Positions 60,034-64,000 of a stretch of 64,000 nt of DNA are shown in pieces. Within the stretch, counting starts at the first letter, position 1. Every line of letters begins with the position of its first letter. The stretch is from an uncultured Clostridia bacterium (GTDB taxonomy: Bacteria; Bacillota; Clostridia; Oscillospirales; Ruminococcaceae). Under the pieces are notes generated by a model, which searched no databases, had not been told where the DNA came from, and saw only the letters and a program-made list of their open reading frames with translations. The stretch lies in assembly GCA_947589035.1 (NCBI GenBank), contig CANPYZ010000008.1:1-64000 (forward strand). Direction: 5' to 3'. Position numbers and translations under genes: made by a program.

Positions 60034-61668
60034 TCAGACAATTCTAAATTCAAATTCTTCATCAGCAAGGCGAATTTTGTCTCTGTCAGACAAAGGTAAT
60101 TCCATGCCAGGCATGAGTTCTCTTTCATTCAGGCAAGTAGTATTCGTTGCTGTCACCCGTGAAAGGAAATATTCATCATTGCGCCGGATAATTTCTGCAT
60201 GACGGCGGCTGATATGCGTATTATCGTTCAACGAATAATCTTTTTCCGGAAGTCCTCTGCCAATACACAAAACATTATTCTGAATAAAGAAATGCGAATG
60301 GTCTTTCAACCGAATCAGGCAAGCCGTTTTTTGCGTTCGTGAAGGCTGATTCAGAACAGTTGTTTCCTGAGAAGCGTTTTGGGACAATAAAACCGTTGTT
60401 TCAGGAACGGCTGAGGGCTGAGTCAGCAAAACCGTTTCTTCATTATTTAAATTAGGAACAGAAGCAGAATTAACTAAAACTGTCGTTTCCTGTGGAGGTT
60501 GCTGAAATTGGTTCGCCTGAATCTGATTTGCTTCATACGGAGAAACAGCATTTTTTAATACTGTTGTCCCCTGATATATTGGTTTCTGCGGTTTCTGTGG
60601 AATTTCCATCGGAATCTGCGGATTTTTCAATAGCGTTGTTTCCTGATATTTTGGCTGAACCGGAACAGGAGTATTCATTTCCGGTTGTTTCATCATCATT
60701 GGCATTGCATTTTCAGAGATTCCTTTTGGCGGAGAAACATACCCTGCCGGAGGTTTACTCTTCCATGGTGTAGAATTATTCCGGATTCCGGCAATTCCTC
60801 CCTGATAACCACCAGAAGGAGCAAATGCCTTTTTTTCGTATTTCTTTTCTGGCTTCTTTTCGGGTCTTTTTTCCGGCTTCTTCTCAAAAGAAGATTTTTT
60901 CGGCTTAGGTGGCTTATTAGTAGAAAAAAGCCTGCCGAGAAATCCGCCTTTTTGTTCTGGCTGAACAGGAATAGGCGGAGGAGCAGGAACGGGGAAAGAA
61001 ATTTCTGGTTTTGGTTGCGAAATTGTAATTTCTTTGGGTTCTTCCACACGAAAATCCGACAATGCGCCGGGTACGCTGGATTCACCGGAATGTAAAGCTT
61101 CACTTTTCTGTTCAGCCTGCTGCATAGCGGCTTTCATGTTGCTTAACGAAAAACCGCTTTCATTACTGGTAATATTCCAGATATGATTAAAATAACTCAC
61201 TTCATTGATATTTAAATTCACATAGCTGTTCTGCACAACAGAACGGAAAAATTCATACGGTCTGTAAGCCTGTGTGACATCTTTCAGGGCTATGCAAAGA
61301 AATGCAATATGATGGTCAATTGCATTGATATATACATAATCCATGTCTAACAAAATCTGATTCACATCAATCATGTATTCATCAAATTGTTCAATCGTAT
61401 CAATTAAATTTAACAACATCTGCCGGAAATCTTCTTGTGAAATATGCTTTCCGGTATACTCCCGTAAAGTAACTTTTCCGGTAATGTCAAACAGCATTTT
61501 GTAATAAATGCCGTTCATTTCTTCAAATGTAATCGGCGCAAGACCAATATTTTCCTGTTGATTACTGTTAATCATCATCAGACTGACACGGTCAATTTTA
61601 ACTTCCGAATCAGTCAGTTCATACACAGCATAAATATTACTGCCTTTCTGGATTCTGTTCAATACCAT
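60034..61668 (-). CDS. FHA-domain protein with a DUF6382-like N-terminus and repeated TTVL motifs
   Basis: 544 residues. Residues 1 to about 165 resemble the DUF6382 domain found with FHA in Clostridia. Residues about 190-330 are a Pro/Lys-rich linker. Between about 335 and 450 there are six short motifs of the type ETTVL (YQETTLL, YQGTTVL, QETTVL, EETVLL, PETTVL, QETTVL). The FHA domain at about 450-544 shows CIGRG, ISRRHAEI and TTCLN, which bind phosphothreonine. Threonines in ETT motifs are phosphorylated in the FHA proteins GarA and OdhI. It is cotranscribed with the PP2C and kinase genes. Confidence 0.88.
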   Translation of the reverse strand: MVLNRIQKGSNIYAVYELTDSEVKIDRVSLMMINSNQQENIGLAPITFEEMNGIYYKMLFDITGKVTLREYTGKHISQEDFRQMLLNLIDTIEQFDEYMIDVNQILLDMDYVYINAIDHHIAFLCIALKDVTQAYRPYEFFRSVVQNSYVNLNINEVSYFNHIWNITSNESGFSLSNMKAAMQQAEQKSEALHSGESSVPGALSDFRVEEPKEITISQPKPEISFPVPAPPPIPVQPEQKGGFLGRLFSTNKPPKPKKSSFEKKPEKRPEKKPEKKYEKKAFAPSGGYQGGIAGIRNNSTPWKSKPPAGYVSPPKGISENAMPMMMKQPEMNTPVPVQPKYQETTLLKNPQIPMEIPQKPQKPIYQGTTVLKNAVSPYEANQIQANQFQQPPQETTVLVNSASVPNLNNEETVLLTQPSAVPETTVLLSQNASQETTVLNQPSRTQKTACLIRLKDHSHFFIQNNVLCIGRGLPEKDYSLNDNTHISRRHAEIIRRNDEYFLSRVTATNTTCLNERELMPGMELPLSDRDKIRLADEEFEFRIV

Positions 61669-61696
61669 AAATTCACCTGCTTTTTTAAATTTAAAT

Positions 61697-63010
61697 TTAC
61701 GAATAAGTAGTCACTCCGATAAATTCCGGAATGCCGTTTTCTTCTGCTAATGCATAACCACCCTGTGTAAATGCCTGCAAATCATCAAATTTCGGTTTGA
61801 TTAACACTATTCCCTGCTCGTCAATACAACCCCATTTTCCATTTTCACAATATGGCGCATAGCCCAGACAGAAAGAATTTGCATCCTGATAGCAAAATTC
61901 TGTTAAAATTTCCCCTGTATGTGAAACAAAACCCCATTTTCCATTACGTTTCACCGCTGCCGGCTCTTCGGAAGCAAATAATTTCGCATCATCAAAGCCT
62001 TCTGAAATCTGTTTCCCTTCAGAATCATACAAATAATACTGGTCATTCTGTTTCGCAAAAAATACTTGATAAGTCGAACAAAAACCGTATTCGTCCATTA
62101 AAATTTCATCAAACTGAAATGGTGTAACCAATTCAAAATCTGTATTAATCACTGCCCATTTCCCATTCTGTTTCACCGGCGCAAGACCATTCGCAAAACA
62201 ACCCGCTTCTTCATATTCAAAATGATATTCTTTCATGTCTTTGTCTAAATAACCATAAACATCATTGATTTTCGCCGGAGCATAATTATCATGAAATGTC
62301 CCTAAATATTCTGCTTCATGGTCTGGAACAAGTTTCCGGTAGCCTTCTTCATTGATATAAAACCATTCGTTTTCTTCATAAATGGGAATAACTCCTTGCC
62401 CAGGAATGCCAATTTCTTCATAAACCGGCTGATAACTTGTTTCTAAATTCGTATTCATAATGCCTTTTTTATCTTGATAAGAAATGACTGCATAGCCTGT
62501 CTGTGTATCATCAGAATAAACAAATGGCGTAATTTCATCATAACTCATATTTTCCACGGAATATTGCCCTTTGATTTCATAAATACGGGAATCAATTTCT
62601 GTCTGGTCTTCCAAATTTTGCTGTGCCTGTATCAACACATCATACGCTTCCTGCAAACTTCCTGTTTCCATATAATAATCAGCTAATAATAAATACGGCT
62701 CTTTCTGAAGTTTATCCGCTGAAATGGCATTCTGACAAGCTTTAATCCAGCCGTTTTCATTGCCTAAATTATCATACAGACCAACAATTTTCATGGCAAC
62801 GTCATAATCTTCCGGCTTCACCTGCAAGGCAAGTTCATATTCACTGACCGCATCAATGTAAATTCTTTTCGCCATGTATGCTTCCGCTTTTTCAATATGT
62901 GACTGGTAAGATTCTGTAATACTGCTGTAATATCCCAGCACATTCTTCCATGAAATCACCAGCATAAATAAAATTACGCCCATAATTAAATACGGCATAA
63001 GCCTGCTCAT
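61697..63010 (-). CDS. Membrane-anchored TPR and WG-repeat protein
   Basis: About 437 residues from ATG 63010 (AGGAAG upstream); a GTG at 63019 is an alternative. One N-terminal membrane helix (about 5-27), TPR-like helices at about 35-150 (IDAVSEYELALQVKPEDYDV and ACQNAISADKLQKEPYLLLA), then WG repeats (KQNGKWAVINTDFELVTPFQ, KRNGKWGFVSHTGEILTEF, ENGKWGCIDEQGIVLIKPKF). WG repeats are beta-rich and often extracytoplasmic; their role is unclear. It lies between the prepilin peptidase and FHA genes, with short gaps on both sides. Confidence 0.85.
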   Translation of the reverse strand: MSRLMPYLIMGVILFMLVISWKNVLGYYSSITESYQSHIEKAEAYMAKRIYIDAVSEYELALQVKPEDYDVAMKIVGLYDNLGNENGWIKACQNAISADKLQKEPYLLLADYYMETGSLQEAYDVLIQAQQNLEDQTEIDSRIYEIKGQYSVENMSYDEITPFVYSDDTQTGYAVISYQDKKGIMNTNLETSYQPVYEEIGIPGQGVIPIYEENEWFYINEEGYRKLVPDHEAEYLGTFHDNYAPAKINDVYGYLDKDMKEYHFEYEEAGCFANGLAPVKQNGKWAVINTDFELVTPFQFDEILMDEYGFCSTYQVFFAKQNDQYYLYDSEGKQISEGFDDAKLFASEEPAAVKRNGKWGFVSHTGEILTEFCYQDANSFCLGYAPYCENGKWGCIDEQGIVLIKPKFDDLQAFTQGGYALAEENGIPEFIGVTTYS

Positions 63011-63025
63011 ATTCTTCACTTCCTG

Positions 63026-63700
63026 TTATGATAGTAAAAGATAATAAATATTCAGCCCAATAAACGCAAATGGTCCTAAGGCAAGTGTGGACTTCATTTT
63101 TGCTTTTTTTGTCAATAATAAAATAATCGCTCCGAATGCTGCTAAAAATACCGTGTAAAACAAAATATTCATCATGGGAATTATCCCAAAATAATACCCC
63201 ACTAAGGCAAATAATTTTACATCTCCTGCCCCTATTCCCCCTCTGGAAATTAACCGGCAAATTAAAATAATTCCTCCACCCAGCAACATTCCTGAAAATG
63301 ACCCCAGTATTAGCGAAATGATTTCTTCCGGCTGATGTGCCATTTCCGCAAAAATTCCTACTGTTCTTGCTCCTAATAAAATTAGAAAAATCAGATTCGG
63401 CATTTTCTTGACATGAAAATCTATCCATGAACTAATTAAAATACAATCCCAGAATAAAATATATTGCGGCAACTGGACTAAATTTAAATGTTTCTGCTGA
63501 TAAACACATAATGCAAGAATGAAAAATGCTGAATAAATCAACAATACCGGAACAAATTGCAAAGGCTTTTCTTGCAGATGGCGTTTCATTTCCGGAAAGG
63601 AAAATGTTTCGCTTTTTCGATAACAATTCTGGTATTCTGTCGCCAGCAGTGAACCAGCGACAGAAATCACAAACAGAAAAATGACATAGACAATCATCAT
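63026..63700 (-). CDS. Prepilin peptidase (A24 family, TadV/CpaA-like)
   Basis: 224 residues, polytopic. The two catalytic aspartates of A24 peptidases are visible in SSWIDFHVKKMPN and in GAGDVKLFALVGYYFG. It cleaves leader peptides of type IV/Flp pilins and pseudopilins at the inner face of the membrane. It lacks the N-terminal methyltransferase domain, or has only a remnant. It begins three bases after the TadE-like gene. No pilin or Tad ATPase gene is in the window; they probably lie beyond the right edge. Confidence 0.88.
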   Translation of the reverse strand: MMIVYVIFLFVISVAGSLLATEYQNCYRKSETFSFPEMKRHLQEKPLQFVPVLLIYSAFFILALCVYQQKHLNLVQLPQYILFWDCILISSWIDFHVKKMPNLIFLILLGARTVGIFAEMAHQPEEIISLILGSFSGMLLGGGIILICRLISRGGIGAGDVKLFALVGYYFGIIPMMNILFYTVFLAAFGAIILLLTKKAKMKSTLALGPFAFIGLNIYYLLLS

Positions 63701-63703
63701 GGT

Positions 63704-64000
63704 TTAATACCCCAACGCACTTAGTGAAAGTAAATTACTTCCATCAGGATGAACCCATGCGGCTGTAGAAGCAACCTGCCGGAAACAAATAGACGTTTTC
63801 ACAAACCCTAAAGTATATTTTTCCAAATTTAACCGATAGCTGATTTGCAATTTTACAGAACGTTTGTCCGTCAGGCATTGTGAACCGTAAAATTCAATAT
63901 CGGAAATTCCTGTATTTTCATAATATTTTTCAATATTTTCTTTATTCCCCGGAGAAAGATATTTCGGCATGAGTTTTTCACAAATCAGCGAAATCACTAA
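63704..64000 (-). CDS. C-terminal part of a TadE-like pseudopilin (partial)
   Basis: 97 or more residues, open to the window edge, so the start is missing; the codon at 63997 is probably internal. The visible part is beta-rich with two Cys (FYGSQCLTDKRSV and KTSICFRQVAS). It resembles the exported domain of TadE/TadF-like proteins only in general; the call rests mostly on its position before a prepilin peptidase. Confidence 0.5.
   Translation of the reverse strand, partial: LVISLICEKLMPKYLSPGNKENIEKYYENTGISDIEFYGSQCLTDKRSVKLQISYRLNLEKYTLGFVKTSICFRQVASTAAWVHPDGSNLLSLSALGY

Overview
This window looks like the chromosome of a low-GC, spore-forming anaerobic Clostridia, most likely a Ruminococcus-like member of the Oscillospiraceae. 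The reasons are AT-rich DNA with sigma-A promoters of exact 17-bp spacing, a cotJABC spore-coat operon plus an alpha/beta small acid-soluble spore protein, a type I dockerin protein and a cohesin-like lipoprotein, an iron-only-hydrogenase regulator, and a Tad-type prepilin peptidase. No rRNA, tRNA, CRISPR array, insertion sequence or prophage was seen.

Layout. 0-6 kb: a PARG-like protein overlapping a LysR regulator, metE with a palindrome-rich promoter, a DegV protein and a small orphan gene with a structured leader. 6-14 kb: a PASTA-only membrane protein, an orphan HsdS, a Fur/Zur-type controlled zinc ABC transporter (znuACB), a PIN toxin-antitoxin pair and cotJABC. Both hsdS and the PIN toxin appear to start at AUA. 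14-21 kb: a NUDIX regulator, carB, fucO, an iron-hydrogenase regulator and a von Willebrand-A/trypsin fusion. 21-24.5 kb: a MacAB-like efflux operon. 24.55-25.5 kb: the only long gene-free stretch, with three copies of a structured element whose stems covary, and a perfect parS-like palindrome. 25.5-30 kb: leuB-ilvE-yitT-glmM operon. 30-38 kb: protein export and quality control (PPIase foldase, secA, hslO) with nth and a methyltransferase. 38-42 kb: sirtuin, 1-phosphofructokinase, SASP, and an asparagine synthase lacking its N-terminal glutaminase nucleophile. 42-47.3 kb: cohesin-like lipoprotein and a response regulator/ABC exporter/histidine kinase locus.

47.4-64 kb: one probable minus-strand operon of at least nine genes with gaps of at most about 30 bases. 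In transcription order: TadE-like end (partial), prepilin peptidase, TPR/WG-repeat membrane protein, FHA protein, PP2C phosphatase, Ser/Thr kinase, small membrane protein, a 2225-residue Ig-like surface protein and a dockerin protein with four repeated modules. It ends at one strong terminator. It joins pilus assembly, phosphothreonine signalling and giant surface proteins, and with the structured repeat/parS region is the best candidate for an undescribed system.

All calls come from reading the sequence and recalled family knowledge; no searches were run.
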